Positions 41,556-51,724 of a stretch of 64,000 nt of DNA are shown here, one piece after another. Made by a program: the position numbers and the translations under genes. The notes beneath the pieces are model-generated. The model ran no database searches, was not told the origin of the DNA, and was given only the letters and a program-made list of their open reading frames with translations. The stretch lies in the NCBI GenBank assembly GCA_004297005.1, contig SCVA01000038.1, positions 62,001 to 126,000 on the forward strand. Reading direction: 5' to 3'. This stretch comes from Nevskiaceae bacterium. Lineage in GTDB: Bacteria > Pseudomonadota > Gammaproteobacteria > Nevskiales > Nevskiaceae. The first letter of the stretch is position 1; every line of letters starts with the position of its first letter.

Positions 41556-44500
41556 ATGTCCCTGCATATCCTCCCCAGCGCCACCGTCCTCTCCGATTTC
41601 CGCGTGGCCCGCCTGCTGGAGCGGCTTCAGACCCATGCCCCCGGTCTACAGGGCCTGGTGGTGCAGGACTTCTTCCTGGTTGACGGCGAGGCCAGCGAGG
41701 CCGAGCTGCGGCGCCTGCTCGGCGAGGGTCCGGAGCGGCTGCCGACGGCCGACGGCACCCTCTACGTGGTGCCGCGCGTCGGTACCCTCTCGCCCTGGTC
41801 CTCGAAGGCCACCGACATCGCCAAGGTCTGTGGCCTGTCCGGCGTCAAGCGCGTCGAGCTGGGCCGTGCGGTGCTGCTGTCCGGTGTCGCCAGCCTGCCG
41901 GTGGCGGCCTTGGCCGAGCTGCACGATCCGATGATGGAGTCGGTGCTGAGCGAGGCCGGGCAGCTGGCCAGCGTGTTTGCGGTCGGTACGCCGCGTCCGC
42001 TGCGCACGGTGGATGTGCTCGGTGGCGGCGTGGCCGCGCTGGAAGCCGCCAACAAGGACTGGGGCTTGGCGCTCTCGGCCGAGGAGATCGCCTATCTCGT
42101 CGACTATGCCAGCAAGGCCGGCAAGAACCTCACCGACGCCGAGCTGATGATGTTCGCGCAGGTCAACAGCGAGCACTGCCGGCACAAGATCTTCAACGCC
42201 GAGTTCACGGTGGACGGCGAGACCGCCCCGCTGTCGCTGTTCCAGATGATCAAGGAGAGCTACAAGGCCAGCCCGCAGGGTGTGCTCTCGGCCTACTCCG
42301 ACAACTGCGCGGTGGTCGAAGGCCATCAGGCCATGCGCTTCTTCCCCGAGGCCGACCACCACTACCGCGAGCACGCGGAGCCGGTGCACATCCTGATGAA
42401 GGTGGAGACCCACAACCACCCCACCGGCATCAGCCCGCATCCGGGCGCCGCCACCGGCGCCGGCGGCGAGATCCGCGACGAGGCGGCCACCGGCCTCGGC
42501 GGTCGTCCCAAGGCGGGCCTGTGCGGCTTCTCGGTGTCCAACCTGCGCATCCCAGGTTTCACCCAGCCCTGGGAGGCCGACTTAGGCCACCCGAGCCGCA
42601 TGGCCAGCGCCCTTCAGATCATGCTGGAGGCGCCGATTGGTGCCGCCGCCTACAACAACGAGTTCGGCCGCCCGAATCTGGCCGGCTACTTCCGCACTTA
42701 CGAAGCCCTGACGCCGGACGGCCGCGCCAGTGGTTCTGAAGGCTCGCGCCTGCGCGGCTTCCACAAGCCGATCATGATTGCCGGCGGCTACGGCAACATC
42801 CGCGCCGAGCATGTGCAGAAGAAGGTGGTGGTCGAGGGCGCGGCGCTGATCGTGCTCGGCGGCCCGGCGATGCTGATCGGTCTCGGCGGCGCCGCCGGCT
42901 CCTCGATGGCGACCGGCGCGCAGACCGCCGATCTCGACTTCGCCTCGGTGCAGCGCGCCAATCCGGAGCTGGAGCGTCGCTGCCAGGAAGTGGTCGACGC
43001 CTGCTGGGCCCTGGGCGAGCAAAATCCCATCCTGTCCATCCACGACGTCGGCGCCGGCGGCATCTCCAACGCCCTGCCGGAGCTGGTGCATGCCGATGAT
43101 CGCGGCGGCCATTTCCAGCTGCGCGAGGTACTGGCCGCCGACCCGGCGCTGTCGCCGATGGAAATCTGGTGCAACGAATCGCAGGAGCGCTACGTGCTGG
43201 CAGTGGCGCCGGAGTCGGTGGCGCTGCTGAAAACCCTGTGCGCCCGCGAACGCTGCCCGATGGCGGTGGTCGGCACCGCCACCGCCGAGCGCCTGCTGCG
43301 GGTGGAAGACCCGCTGCTGGGCAGCGATACCGTGCACATGCCGATGCCGGTGCTGCTCGGCAAGCCGCCGCGCATGCGCCGCAGCAGCACGCGCGCGCCG
43401 CAGCGGTTCCCGGCGCTGGCGACCGCCGGCATCGACGCCAAGGAGGCGGCGCAGCGGGTGCTGCGTCACCCCAGCGTCGCCTCCAAATCCTTCCTCATCA
43501 CCATCGGTGACCGCACCGTCGGCGGGCTCACTGTGCGCGACCAGATGGTCGGCCCCTGGCAGGTGCCGGTCGCCGACTGCGCGGTGACCGCTTCCGGCTT
43601 TGAGGCCACCACCGGTGAGGCCATGAGCATGGGCGAGCGCCCCGTGCTGGCCCTGCTCGACGCGCCCGCCTCCGGCCGCATGGCGGTGGGCGAGGCGATC
43701 ACCAACATCGCCGCCGCCAATATCGCCAAGCTGTCGGACGTGCGCCTCTCCGCCAACTGGATGGCGGCCTGTGGCCAGGGCGATGAGGACGCGCGCCTGT
43801 TCGACACCGTCAAGGCGGTCGGCGCCGAGTTGGCGCCGCAGCTGGGCATCGCCATCCCGGTCGGCAAGGACTCGCTGTCGATGAAATCGCAGTGGCAGCA
43901 GGACGGCGAGGCCAAAACCCAGACCGCGCCGCTGTCGCTGATCGTCTCGGCCTTCGCGCCGGTTGCCGACGTGCGCCGCTCGTTGACGCCGCAGCTCGCC
44001 GCCGAGCCGGCCACTGCGCTGCTGCTGATCGACCTCGGCAACGGCCGGAACCGCCTGGGCGGCAGCATCCTGGCGCAGGTCTACCAGCAGTTGGGCGATG
44101 TTGCTCCCGATCTCGACCAGCCCGAGCAGCTCAAGGCCGCCTTTGCGCTGGTGCAGAAGCTCAATCAGCAGGGCCGGGTGCTGGCCTACCACGACCGCAG
44201 CGACGGCGGCCTGTTCGTAGCCGTGGTCGAGATGGCACTGGCCGGCCGTAGCGGAGTCACCGTGCGGCTGGAGGCCCTGGGCGCCGATCCAGTCGCCGCC
44301 CTGTTCAACGAAGAGCTGGGCATGGTGCTGCAGTTGCGCGCCGCCGATGTTGCCGCGGTGATTTCCGAGGCCGAGGCTGTGGGCCTGACGGTGGCGCAGA
44401 TCGGCGAGCCGACCGCCGAGGATTACGTGCGCTTCAAGCACGCCGGCCGCGAGCTGTTCGCCGATACCCTGGAGCCGCTGCACAAGACCTGGGCCGAGAC

Positions 44501-45419
44501 CAGCCACAAGATGGCGGCGCTGCGCGACCACCCGGACTGCGCGCGCGAGGAATTCGCCGCCACCGGCGCGCCGCACGATCCGGGTCTGTCGGTCAGGCTG
44601 GGTTTCGATCCATCGCCGCGCGTGCTGGCGCCGGTGCTGGGCAAGCGGCCGAAGGTGGCGATCCTGCGCGAGCAGGGCGTCAACGGCCACATCGAGATGG
44701 CCTACGCCTTCCACGCCGCCGGCTTCGAGGCCGTGGATGTGCACATGTCCGATGTGCTCGAAGGCCGCGTGCGGCTCGCCGACTTCGCTGGCTTCGCGGC
44801 CTGCGGCGGCTTCAGCTACGGCGATGTGCTGGGCGCCGGTCAGGGTTGGGCGCGCAGCATTTTGTTCAATGAGCGCGCGCGCGAGGAGTTCCAGGCCTTT
44901 CTCGCCAATCCCGAGCGCTTTGCGCTGGGCGTCTGCAACGGCTGCCAGATGATGGCGGCGCTGCAGTCCATTGTGCCGGGGGCGGAGCACTGGCCGCTGT
45001 TCCGCCGCAACCGCAGCCAGCAGTTCGAGGCGCGCTGGGGCATGGTCGAGCTGCTGCCCTCCAAGAGCCTGTTCTTCGCCGGCATGGAAGGTTCGAAGCT
45101 GCCCATCGCCATCGCCCACGGCGAAGGCCGGCCGGAGTTCCGCAGCGAGGCCGACCTCGTCGCGCTCAAGGCCAACGGCCAGGTGGCGATGCGCTTCATC
45201 ACCAATGCCGGCGCGGTGGCCACGCACTACCCGGCGAACCCGAACGGCGCCGTCGAGGGTGTGACCTCGATCTGCAACGCCGACGGCCGGGTGACCATCC
45301 TCATGCCGCATCCCGAACGCACGATTGCCGGTACCGTCGGTAGCTGGTGGCCGAAGTCGAACGGCGAGAAGACGCCTTGGTTCCGCATGTTTGAAAACGC
45401 GCGCGTCTGGGTGAAGTAA
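41556..45419 (+). CDS. purL: Phosphoribosylformylglycinamidine synthase (long, single-chain)
   Basis: 1287 residues, the long proteobacterial form that combines PurS-like, synthase and glutaminase parts. It makes FGAM from FGAR, glutamine and ATP in purine synthesis. Visible: NSEHCRHKIFNAEF, VETHNHPTGISPHPGAATGAGG split by loops, SIHDVGAGG, IPVGKDSLSMK, YHDRSDGGL, and the C-terminal amidotransferase with the Cys nucleophile in GVCNGCQMM and the His-Glu pair in MPHPERT. Followed by a terminator shared with ilvD. Confidence 0.98.
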   Translation: MSLHILPSATVLSDFRVARLLERLQTHAPGLQGLVVQDFFLVDGEASEAELRRLLGEGPERLPTADGTLYVVPRVGTLSPWSSKATDIAKVCGLSGVKRVELGRAVLLSGVASLPVAALAELHDPMMESVLSEAGQLASVFAVGTPRPLRTVDVLGGGVAALEAANKDWGLALSAEEIAYLVDYASKAGKNLTDAELMMFAQVNSEHCRHKIFNAEFTVDGETAPLSLFQMIKESYKASPQGVLSAYSDNCAVVEGHQAMRFFPEADHHYREHAEPVHILMKVETHNHPTGISPHPGAATGAGGEIRDEAATGLGGRPKAGLCGFSVSNLRIPGFTQPWEADLGHPSRMASALQIMLEAPIGAAAYNNEFGRPNLAGYFRTYEALTPDGRASGSEGSRLRGFHKPIMIAGGYGNIRAEHVQKKVVVEGAALIVLGGPAMLIGLGGAAGSSMATGAQTADLDFASVQRANPELERRCQEVVDACWALGEQNPILSIHDVGAGGISNALPELVHADDRGGHFQLREVLAADPALSPMEIWCNESQERYVLAVAPESVALLKTLCARERCPMAVVGTATAERLLRVEDPLLGSDTVHMPMPVLLGKPPRMRRSSTRAPQRFPALATAGIDAKEAAQRVLRHPSVASKSFLITIGDRTVGGLTVRDQMVGPWQVPVADCAVTASGFEATTGEAMSMGERPVLALLDAPASGRMAVGEAITNIAAANIAKLSDVRLSANWMAACGQGDEDARLFDTVKAVGAELAPQLGIAIPVGKDSLSMKSQWQQDGEAKTQTAPLSLIVSAFAPVADVRRSLTPQLAAEPATALLLIDLGNGRNRLGGSILAQVYQQLGDVAPDLDQPEQLKAAFALVQKLNQQGRVLAYHDRSDGGLFVAVVEMALAGRSGVTVRLEALGADPVAALFNEELGMVLQLRAADVAAVISEAEAVGLTVAQIGEPTAEDYVRFKHAGRELFADTLEPLHKTWAETSHKMAALRDHPDCAREEFAATGAPHDPGLSVRLGFDPSPRVLAPVLGKRPKVAILREQGVNGHIEMAYAFHAAGFEAVDVHMSDVLEGRVRLADFAGFAACGGFSYGDVLGAGQGWARSILFNERAREEFQAFLANPERFALGVCNGCQMMAALQSIVPGAEHWPLFRRNRSQQFEARWGMVELLPSKSLFFAGMEGSKLPIAIAHGEGRPEFRSEADLVALKANGQVAMRFITNAGAVATHYPANPNGAVEGVTSICNADGRVTILMPHPERTIAGTVGSWWPKSNGEKTPWFRMFENARVWVK

Positions 45420-45432
45420 GGCCGCGCAGCAA

Positions 45433-45461
45433 CAAAAAAGGCCGCCCTCGGGCGGCCTTTT
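45433..45461. terminator. Bidirectional terminator between purL and ilvD
   Basis: AAGGCCGCCC (45438-45447) pairs with GGGCGGCCTT (45450-45459), with an A-run before and T-run after. It can serve both convergent genes. Confidence 0.9.
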
Positions 45462-45483
45462 CATTGGCTGCCTGGGTGCGGCC

Positions 45484-47343
45484 TCAGTCTTCCAGTTGCG
45501 AAAGGTCGCGCACTGCGCCCTTGTCGGCGGACATCACCAGCTTCGCGTAGGCCTTGAGCGCCGCCGAGACCTTGCGCGGGCGCGGCTTGGCCGGCTTCCA
45601 GCCCTTGGCGTCCTGCTCGGCGCGGCGGCGCGCCAGCTCCTCGTCGGAGACCAGCACGTCGATGCGACGCTTCGGGATGTCGATGCGGATGCGGTCGCCG
45701 TCGCGCACCAGGCCGATGGCGCCGCCGGCGGCTGCTTCCGGCGAGCAGTGGCCGATCGACAGGCCGGAGGTGCCGCCGGAGAAGCGGCCGTCGGTCAGCA
45801 GTGCGCAGGCTTTGCCCAGACCCTTGGACTTGATGTAGCTGGTGGGGTAGAGCATCTCCTGCATGCCGGGGCCCCCCTTGGGACCCTCGTAGCGCACGAT
45901 GACCACGTCGCCGGCCTTCACCTTGCCGGCGAGGATGTTCTCCACCGCCTCGTCCTGTGACTCGGTGACGTGGGCGCTGCCTTCGAACACCAGGATGCTG
46001 TCGTCGACGCCGGCGGTCTTCACCACGCAGCCATCGACGGCGATGTTGCCGGTAAGCACGGCAAGGCCACCTTCCTGCGAGTAGGCGTGTTCGCAGGAGC
46101 GGATGCAGCCGTTGGCGCGGTCGAGATCCAGGCTGGGCCAGCGCGTGTCCTGGCTGAACGCGACCTGGGTCGGGATGCCTGCCGGGCCAGCGCGGTAGAA
46201 GGTTTGCACCGACTCGTTCTGGCTCAGACTGATGTCCCACTGCGCCAGCGCCTCACCGAGCGTCTCGGTATGCACGGTGGGCACGTCGGTGTGCAGCTTT
46301 CCGCCGCGCGAGAGCTCGCCGAGGATCGCCATGATGCCGCCTGCGCGGTGCACGTCCTCGATGTGGTACTTGGCGCTGTTGGGCGCCACCTTGCAGAGCT
46401 GCGGCACGCTGCGCGACAGGCGGTCAATGTCGGCCATGCCGAAGTCGATTTCCGCCTCGCGCGCCACCGCCAGCAGATGCAGGATGGTGTTGGTGGAGCC
46501 GCCCATGGCGATGTCCAGCGTCATCGCATTCTCGAAGGCCTTGAAGCCCACCGCGCGTGGCAGCACGCGGGCATCGTCTTGTTCGTAATACTGACGGCTC
46601 AGCTCGACGATGCGCCGGCCAGCGCGCTTGAACAGTTGCTCGCGGTCGGCGTGGGTCGCCACCACCGTGCCATTGCCGGGCAGCGACAGGCCCAGGGCCT
46701 CGGTCAGGCAGTTCATCGAGTTGGCGGTGAACATGCCGGAGCAGGAGCCGCAGGTGGGGCAGGCGGAACGCTCCACCTGGGCGACTTCCTCGTCGGAATA
46801 CTTGCTGTCGGCGGCGATCACCATCGCGTCGATCAGGTCCAGCTTCTTCAGCTCGACCAGCTTGGTGACCGGATTGGCCAGGCGGGTCTTGCCGGCCTCC
46901 ATCGGGCCGCCGGAGACGAAGATCACCGGGATGTTCAGCCGCATCGCGGCCATCAGCATGCCGGGCGTGATCTTGTCGCAGTTGGAGATGCAGACCATGG
47001 CGTCGGCGCAGTGCGCGTTGACCATGTACTCCACCGAGTCGGCAATGATGTCGCGGCTCGGTAGCGAATAGAGCATGCCGTCGTGGCCCATGGCGATGCC
47101 GTCGTCGACTGCGATGGTGTTGAACTCCTTCGCGACGCCGCCGGCGGCCTCGATTTCGCGGGCGACCAGTTGGCCGAGATCCTTCAGGTGCACGTGGCCG
47201 GGCACGAACTGGGTGAAGGAATTGACCACCGCGATGATGGGCTTGGCGAAGTCCTCGTCCTTCATGCCGGTGGCGCGCCACAGCGAGCGTGCACCGGCCA
47301 TGTTGCGGCCGGCGGTGGAGGTCTTGGAGCGGTAGACGGGCAT
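45484..47343 (-). CDS. ilvD: Dihydroxy-acid dehydratase
   Basis: 619 residues. Fe-S enzyme of branched-chain amino-acid synthesis. Motifs: [52 protein letters not shown] with cluster cysteines, and [27 protein letters not shown] near the C-terminus. ATG at 47343 gives [17 protein letters not shown], the normal start. It stands apart from ilvA in this window. Confidence 0.97.
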   Translation of the reverse strand: MPVYRSKTSTAGRNMAGARSLWRATGMKDEDFAKPIIAVVNSFTQFVPGHVHLKDLGQLVAREIEAAGGVAKEFNTIAVDDGIAMGHDGMLYSLPSRDIIADSVEYMVNAHCADAMVCISNCDKITPGMLMAAMRLNIPVIFVSGGPMEAGKTRLANPVTKLVELKKLDLIDAMVIAADSKYSDEEVAQVERSACPTCGSCSGMFTANSMNCLTEALGLSLPGNGTVVATHADREQLFKRAGRRIVELSRQYYEQDDARVLPRAVGFKAFENAMTLDIAMGGSTNTILHLLAVAREAEIDFGMADIDRLSRSVPQLCKVAPNSAKYHIEDVHRAGGIMAILGELSRGGKLHTDVPTVHTETLGEALAQWDISLSQNESVQTFYRAGPAGIPTQVAFSQDTRWPSLDLDRANGCIRSCEHAYSQEGGLAVLTGNIAVDGCVVKTAGVDDSILVFEGSAHVTESQDEAVENILAGKVKAGDVVIVRYEGPKGGPGMQEMLYPTSYIKSKGLGKACALLTDGRFSGGTSGLSIGHCSPEAAAGGAIGLVRDGDRIRIDIPKRRIDVLVSDEELARRRAEQDAKGWKPAKPRPRKVSAALKAYAKLVMSADKGAVRDLSQLED

Positions 47344-47510
47344 CGTGCTGGCAGGAAAATCGGCGCCAAAGGAGCGGGCCCTGGCGCGCAAGGGCCCTGC
47401 GTTGGTCTCGTCAGGCTGGCTGCTGGTCAGCGTCGGCGGGAGGGTTCGCGGCGCGCATTATCCTCCAGCCACCACTCCCGTGCAGATCGGCGGCTGGCGT
47501 TGTTGGCCGG

Positions 47511-48212
47511 CTACTCGTCGTCGCCGTACATCAGCTCGCGCGGCGGATTGCCGTCATAGACCTTGCCCAGCCGCTGCTGCAGGTAGGCGGTGCGCACGAA
47601 GATGTAAGGGTCGATGGCGTTGTCGATCAGCGAGTCGGCGCTCAGGTAACGCGAGCGCGTATCGACCAAATCCAGCGCGTTCATCGGCAGATTCACTTCG
47701 CTCTCGATGTAGGGGCTGGTGCCGGTGTAGTAATCGCCGCCACGGCCGAGCAGGTCGCGATTGGTGGTGGGGCCGAGGATGGGCAGCATCAGATACCAGC
47801 CGGGGCCGACGCCGTAACGGCCCAGGGTCTGACCGAAGTCCTCGTCGTGGCGCGGCATGCCGGCGTCGGTGGCGACGTCCATCAGCCCGGCGAAGCCGGC
47901 GGTGGAGTTGAGCAGGAAACGCCCCGTATCGGAGGCGGCCTGCATCGGCTTGCCCTGCAGCAAGCCGTTGACGATGTTGCGCGGCTCCTTGAGGTTGTTG
48001 AAGAAGTTGCTGACGCCCTGTTGGGCAAGACTGGGCATCACCTCACCGTACCCTTTCGCCACCGGCCGCAGCACGTAGCGGTCGGCGGTACGGTTGAAGC
48101 GGAACATCGCCCGGTTGAACGGCTCCAGCGGGTCGGCCGGATCGTCGGGTGGTGTGTGGGCGCAGGCGACCAGGGACAGCGCCAAGGCTAGGCAGAGGTA
48201 GCGGAGGATCAT
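47511..48212 (-). CDS. mlaA: MlaA (VacJ) outer-membrane lipoprotein
   Basis: 233 residues. Lipobox LVAC near residue 17. Family motifs DPLEPFNRAMFRFNRTADRYVL, NFFNNLKEPRNIVNGLLQG, RFLLNSTAGFAGLMDVA, DFGQTLGRYGVGPGWYLMLPILGP. MlaA removes mislocalised phospholipid from the outer leaflet. Start overlaps the mlaB stop (ATGA), making it the last gene of the mla operon here, whereas in E. coli mlaA is elsewhere. Confidence 0.96.
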   Translation of the reverse strand: MILRYLCLALALSLVACAHTPPDDPADPLEPFNRAMFRFNRTADRYVLRPVAKGYGEVMPSLAQQGVSNFFNNLKEPRNIVNGLLQGKPMQAASDTGRFLLNSTAGFAGLMDVATDAGMPRHDEDFGQTLGRYGVGPGWYLMLPILGPTTNRDLLGRGGDYYTGTSPYIESEVNLPMNALDLVDTRSRYLSADSLIDNAIDPYIFVRTAYLQQRLGKVYDGNPPRELMYGDDE

Positions 48213-48490
48213 GCGGACTCCGTGACGTTGAGTACCGACTGCAGTTCAAAGAAGCGTACCAGCGCCAGCAGTTGCGCGGGCAGGCCGGTGACTTGCGGTG
48301 ACTGGCCGGCGCTGCGGGCCCGGCGGGTGATCTCCAACAGCAGGCTCAGCGCCGCGCTGTCGGTCTGGGTCACGCCGGACAAGTCCAGGCTGCCGGCGCG
48401 CGCCCAGGTGTCGGCCTCGGCCAGACGTTGCGGGACCGTGCGCATGGTCAGTTCACCACTGATGCGGACACTGCTCATCGAGGTGCTCAT
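48209..48490 (-). CDS. mlaB: MlaB STAS-domain protein
   Basis: 93 residues. STAS fold: LDLSGVTQTDSAALSLLLEITRRA holds the conserved Asp/Ser-Ala loop. In the Mla transporter MlaB binds MlaF and supports its activity. Start overlaps the mlaC stop by one base (TGATG). Confidence 0.9.
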   Translation of the reverse strand: MSTSMSSVRISGELTMRTVPQRLAEADTWARAGSLDLSGVTQTDSAALSLLLEITRRARSAGQSPQVTGLPAQLLALVRFFELQSVLNVTESA

Positions 48491-49113
48491 CAGGCGCCCT
48501 TGGCGCTTTCCTTGAGGTAGTCGCTGCCACTCTCGACGCGCTGGATCAGGCCGTCGAGGCCGGACTTCTTGATCTCGGCGTTGAACTGGCTGCGGAAGTT
48601 GGTGACCAGCGAAAGGTTCTCGATGATCACGTCGTAGATCTTCCATTCACCGTCGCTGCCAGGGCGCATGGCGAAAGCCAGGTTCATCGGCGGCGCGCTC
48701 TTGCGGATCAGCTTGGCGCGCACGGTGGCGTCGTTGGCATCGGCGGCTAAGCGCAGCGGCTGAAACTCCGCTTCCACCGAGTCATAGTTTTCTAGAAGCG
48801 CGTCGGCATAGCTGCGGATCAGCGAGTTCTTGAAGGCGTTGGCGAAGCGGGTGCGCTGATCCTCGCTGGCGGCGCGCCAGTTCTTGCCGAGCACCAACTG
48901 GGCGATGTAGCGCACGTCGAAGTGCGGCACCAGCTTTTCATCGACCACCGTGTAGAAGCGTGCCTTGTCGGCCGAATAGGCCTGATGGTTGGCGCGGATC
49001 AGGTCGCGCATCTCGTCGGTGGCCTGCTTGACGGCGGCATCCGGGGCCAACGGCGCGGCTTGGACACCGCCCAGGCCGAGCAGCAACAGCAGGGGTAGCA
49101 GTAAGCGTTTCAT
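48490..49113 (-). CDS. mlaC: MlaC periplasmic phospholipid-binding protein
   Basis: 207 residues with a signal peptide (LLLPLLLLLGLGGVQA). Family pattern: DEKLVPHFDVRYIAQLVLGKNWR, RFANAFKNSLIRSYADALLENYD, and WKIYDVIIENLSLVTNFRSQF. It carries phospholipid between MlaA and the MlaFEDB complex. Confidence 0.95.
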   Translation of the reverse strand: MKRLLLPLLLLLGLGGVQAAPLAPDAAVKQATDEMRDLIRANHQAYSADKARFYTVVDEKLVPHFDVRYIAQLVLGKNWRAASEDQRTRFANAFKNSLIRSYADALLENYDSVEAEFQPLRLAADANDATVRAKLIRKSAPPMNLAFAMRPGSDGEWKIYDVIIENLSLVTNFRSQFNAEIKKSGLDGLIQRVESGSDYLKESAKGA

Positions 49114-49122
49114 GGAAACCTC

Positions 49123-49653
49123 CTAGGGCTTCTTTGTTGTTGGGGTTACGGCCTCGGCGAGCTTGCCCAGGGCTTCGGCGAGCTTGTCGTCCTTCTTCTC
49201 AGTCATCGAGGCTACCAACTGGCCGATCAGGTTCTCCAGCACCAGGGCCGACTGGGTGAGCTTGATGTCGTCGCCCTGCTGCAGGGAGTTCTCGTCGCCG
49301 CCCGGCTCCAGACCGATGTACTGCTCGCCGAGTAGGCCAGCGGTCAGGATCTTGGCGCCGGAGTCCTTGGGGATGTTGCTGTAGGACTTGCTAATGTCCA
49401 GGCTCACTACCGCTTCGAAGCTGTTCGGGTCGATGCTGATCTTGCTGACCCGGCCGACGGTGACGCCAGCGATCTTCACGGCGTTGCCGGGCGAAAGCTT
49501 GCCGATGTTTTCGAACTTGGCGGTGACGGTATAGCTGCCCTCGCTGCCGCCGACGTCCTTGAGGCTGGCGACCCGCAGGGTAAGCACCAGCACGGCGGCG
49601 ACGCCGAGACAAACGAAAAAGCCGACGAGGATTTCCAGAGCGCGGGAATGCAT
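49123..49653 (-). CDS. mlaD: MlaD MCE-domain protein
   Basis: 176 residues. One N-terminal transmembrane helix (ILVGFFVCLGVAAVLVLTL), then the MCE domain: YTVTAKFENIGKLSPGNAVKIAG, VGRVSKISID and LTAGLLGEQYIGLEPGG. Hexameric periplasmic ring in the Mla complex. Confidence 0.96.
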   Translation of the reverse strand: MHSRALEILVGFFVCLGVAAVLVLTLRVASLKDVGGSEGSYTVTAKFENIGKLSPGNAVKIAGVTVGRVSKISIDPNSFEAVVSLDISKSYSNIPKDSGAKILTAGLLGEQYIGLEPGGDENSLQQGDDIKLTQSALVLENLIGQLVASMTEKKDDKLAEALGKLAEAVTPTTKKP

Positions 49654-49706
49654 GGCATCAATCCTGTAAACGGAGGTACTGAATCCGAAGTGAATGTCGA
49701 AAACGT

Positions 49707-50459
49707 CTAAAGCATCAACGCGGTGAGCACGAAGTCGAGTGCAAGCACCGCCAACGAGGAGATCACCACGGTATTGGTGGTCGCGCGGGCCACGCCACCG
49801 GAGGTCGGCTCGGCGTGATAGCCCTGGTAGACCGCGATCCAGGAACAGGCGAGGCCAAACACCAAGCTCTTGATCATGGCCTGGCGGATGTCCTCGAATT
49901 CCAGCGACTCGCGGATGCCGGCCCAGTAGCTGCCGGCGTCAACGCCGAGCAGGCTGACGCCGATGGCGTGGCCGCCGGCGACGCCGATCGCCATCATGCT
50001 GAAGATGAAGGCCAGCAGCGGCATCGAGATCAGGCCGGCCAGGAAGCGCGGCGCGACCACGCGGCGCATCGGGTCCACCGCCATCATCTCCATGCCGGAG
50101 AGCTGGTCGGTGGCCTTCATCAGGCCGATCTCCGCCGCCAGCGCCGAACCGGCGCGGCCGGCGAACAGCAGGGCGGTGACCACCGGACCGAATTCGCGCA
50201 CCACTGCCAGGGCCACCGCCACACCCAGCGATTCCGGCGAGCCGAACAGCTGCAGCGTGTGATAGAACTGCAAGGCCAGCACCATGCCGACGAAGCTGCC
50301 GGACAGCACCACGATCACCAGCGAGAGCACGCCCACCGAATAGATCTGCTGGGCCAGCAGTCGCGGCCGCAGCAAGGTTTGCGGCACCGCCAGGAGCAGG
50401 CTGAACAGGAAGAACTGCGCTCGCCCCAGACTTTGCAGGAAGCTGCTGATGACGCTCAC
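49707..50459 (-). CDS. mlaE: MlaE permease
   Basis: 250 residues, five or so helices. Permease motifs FVGMVLALQFYHTLQLFG, VREFGPVVTALLFAGRAGSA, GLMKATDQLSGMEMMAVDP, VAPRFLAGLISMPLL. Its start overlaps the mlaF stop (ATGA). Confidence 0.96.
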   Translation of the reverse strand: MSVISSFLQSLGRAQFFLFSLLLAVPQTLLRPRLLAQQIYSVGVLSLVIVVLSGSFVGMVLALQFYHTLQLFGSPESLGVAVALAVVREFGPVVTALLFAGRAGSALAAEIGLMKATDQLSGMEMMAVDPMRRVVAPRFLAGLISMPLLAFIFSMMAIGVAGGHAIGVSLLGVDAGSYWAGIRESLEFEDIRQAMIKSLVFGLACSWIAVYQGYHAEPTSGGVARATTNTVVISSLAVLALDFVLTALML

Positions 50460-51271
50460 TTGCCCGCTCCCAGCAGATCGTCGGCGTAGGGCGCCGCCTT
50501 GTAGTGAAAGGGCACCGGGCCGTCCGGCTCGCCACGCAGGAACTGCTGCACCCAGGGAGACTCGGAGTGGCGCACGGTGTCCGGTTCACCGACGCCCAGC
50601 ACCTTGCCGCCGGCGATCACGTAGACCTGGTCGGCGATCGACATCACCTCCTGCACGTCGTGGCTGACCACGATGCTGGTCAGGCCCAGCGCGTCGTTGA
50701 GCGAGCGGATCAGGCGCATCAGTACGCCCATGCTGATCGGATCCTGGCCGGTGAAGGGTTCGTCGTACATGACCAATTGCGGGTCGAGCACCACCGCGCG
50801 GGCCAGCGCCACGCGCCGCGACATGCCGCCGGATAGTTGCTCGGGGTAGAGGTCGCGGGCGCCGCGCAGACCCACGGCATTGAGCTTGAGCAGCACCAGA
50901 TCGCGGATCAGCGCCTCCGGCAGCGCGGTGTGCTCGCGCAGCGGGAAGGCGACGTTCTCGAACACGCTGAGATCAGTGAGCAGGGCGCCGTTCTGGAACA
51001 GCATGCCCATGCGCTTGCGCAGTTCGAACAACTGCGACCGCGAGATGGCGTGGACGTCGGTGCCGTCGAAGTGGATCTGCCCGGCGCTGGGTCGCCATTG
51101 GCCGCCGATCAGGCGCAGCAGCGTGGTCTTGCCAGAGCCCGAGGGGCCGAGGATGGCGGTGACCTTGCCACGCGGGATGTCGAGATCAATGCCGTCGTAA
51201 ATGACGCGCGGGCCGTGCGAGAACTTGAGGCCCCGCACGCGCACCAGGGCGCTGTTGGAGTCATTGGTCAT
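50456..51271 (-). CDS. mlaF: MlaF ATP-binding protein
   Basis: 271 residues. Walker A GPSGSGKTT (42-50), signature LSGGMSRRVALARA, Walker B QLVMYDEPFTG, and switch His in VVSHDVQEV. Energises phospholipid transport. ATG at 51271 follows a candidate sigma-E promoter by about 30 bp. First gene of mlaFEDCBA. Confidence 0.97.
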   Translation of the reverse strand: MTNDSNSALVRVRGLKFSHGPRVIYDGIDLDIPRGKVTAILGPSGSGKTTLLRLIGGQWRPSAGQIHFDGTDVHAISRSQLFELRKRMGMLFQNGALLTDLSVFENVAFPLREHTALPEALIRDLVLLKLNAVGLRGARDLYPEQLSGGMSRRVALARAVVLDPQLVMYDEPFTGQDPISMGVLMRLIRSLNDALGLTSIVVSHDVQEVMSIADQVYVIAGGKVLGVGEPDTVRHSESPWVQQFLRGEPDGPVPFHYKAAPYADDLLGAGK

Positions 51272-51304
51272 GCGGAGAGCGTCAACTGATGGGCCTGAGT
51301 AGCG

Positions 51305-51331
51305 TTTGAGTAACGTTAAGTCGCGAAGTTG
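51305..51331 (-). promoter_or_regulatory. Candidate sigma-E (RpoE) promoter of the mla operon
   Basis: On the minus strand CAACTT (51331-51326) and TCAAA (51309-51305) are separated by exactly 16 bp, matching the RpoE pattern GGAACTT-N16-TCAAA except at one or two leading bases (TGCAACTT). Transcription would start about 30 bp before the mlaF ATG. Confidence 0.45.
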
Positions 51332-51436
51332 CAGGGGCATAAATGTTACCGGGCGGTATTGTATTCGATTCGGCTGGTGGCCCCTGATTCTTTTGGTGAT
51401 TGTGCTTACGTCTTGCACCCCTTATTGGATGCTGCC

Positions 51437-51724
51437 ATGCGCCATCGGTTCCCTGTTCTGTTGCTGCCGCTGACCGCCGGGTTGCTGCTGAGTGCCTGCG
51501 CCACTGGTGCCCCAAAGCGGCAGGGCTCCGATCCTCGGACCAGCCCCGCGCTCAGCGAAAAACAGGCGGAGTTCCTGGCCGACTGCCAGCGCAGTGAGCA
51601 GTCGAGACAGCCCCGCTCCCCTGAGTGCCCGCAAGGCAAATCGCAGACCGCGCAGCCCGCGCTGGAACCACTGATGCCGCCGATGCCCAGCCTGCCGACG
51701 CTGCCGGGCGGTTTGATTCGCTAG
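51437..51724 (+). CDS. Small hypothetical lipoprotein
   Basis: 95 residues. Type II signal peptide with lipobox LLSAC (Cys21). The mature part is Pro/Gln/Ser-rich, likely disordered, with two further Cys, ending [14 protein letters not shown]. No known family. It is divergent from mlaF and overlaps the lipB stop by 4 bp in convergence. Confidence 0.65.
   Translation: MRHRFPVLLLPLTAGLLLSACATGAPKRQGSDPRTSPALSEKQAEFLADCQRSEQSRQPRSPECPQGKSQTAQPALEPLMPPMPSLPTLPGGLIR

Noticed and set aside
42582-45464. 960-codon minus-strand open frame
   Set aside because: Lies wholly antisense to purL, which is certain; composition is His/Gln/Ala/Gly shadow-like.
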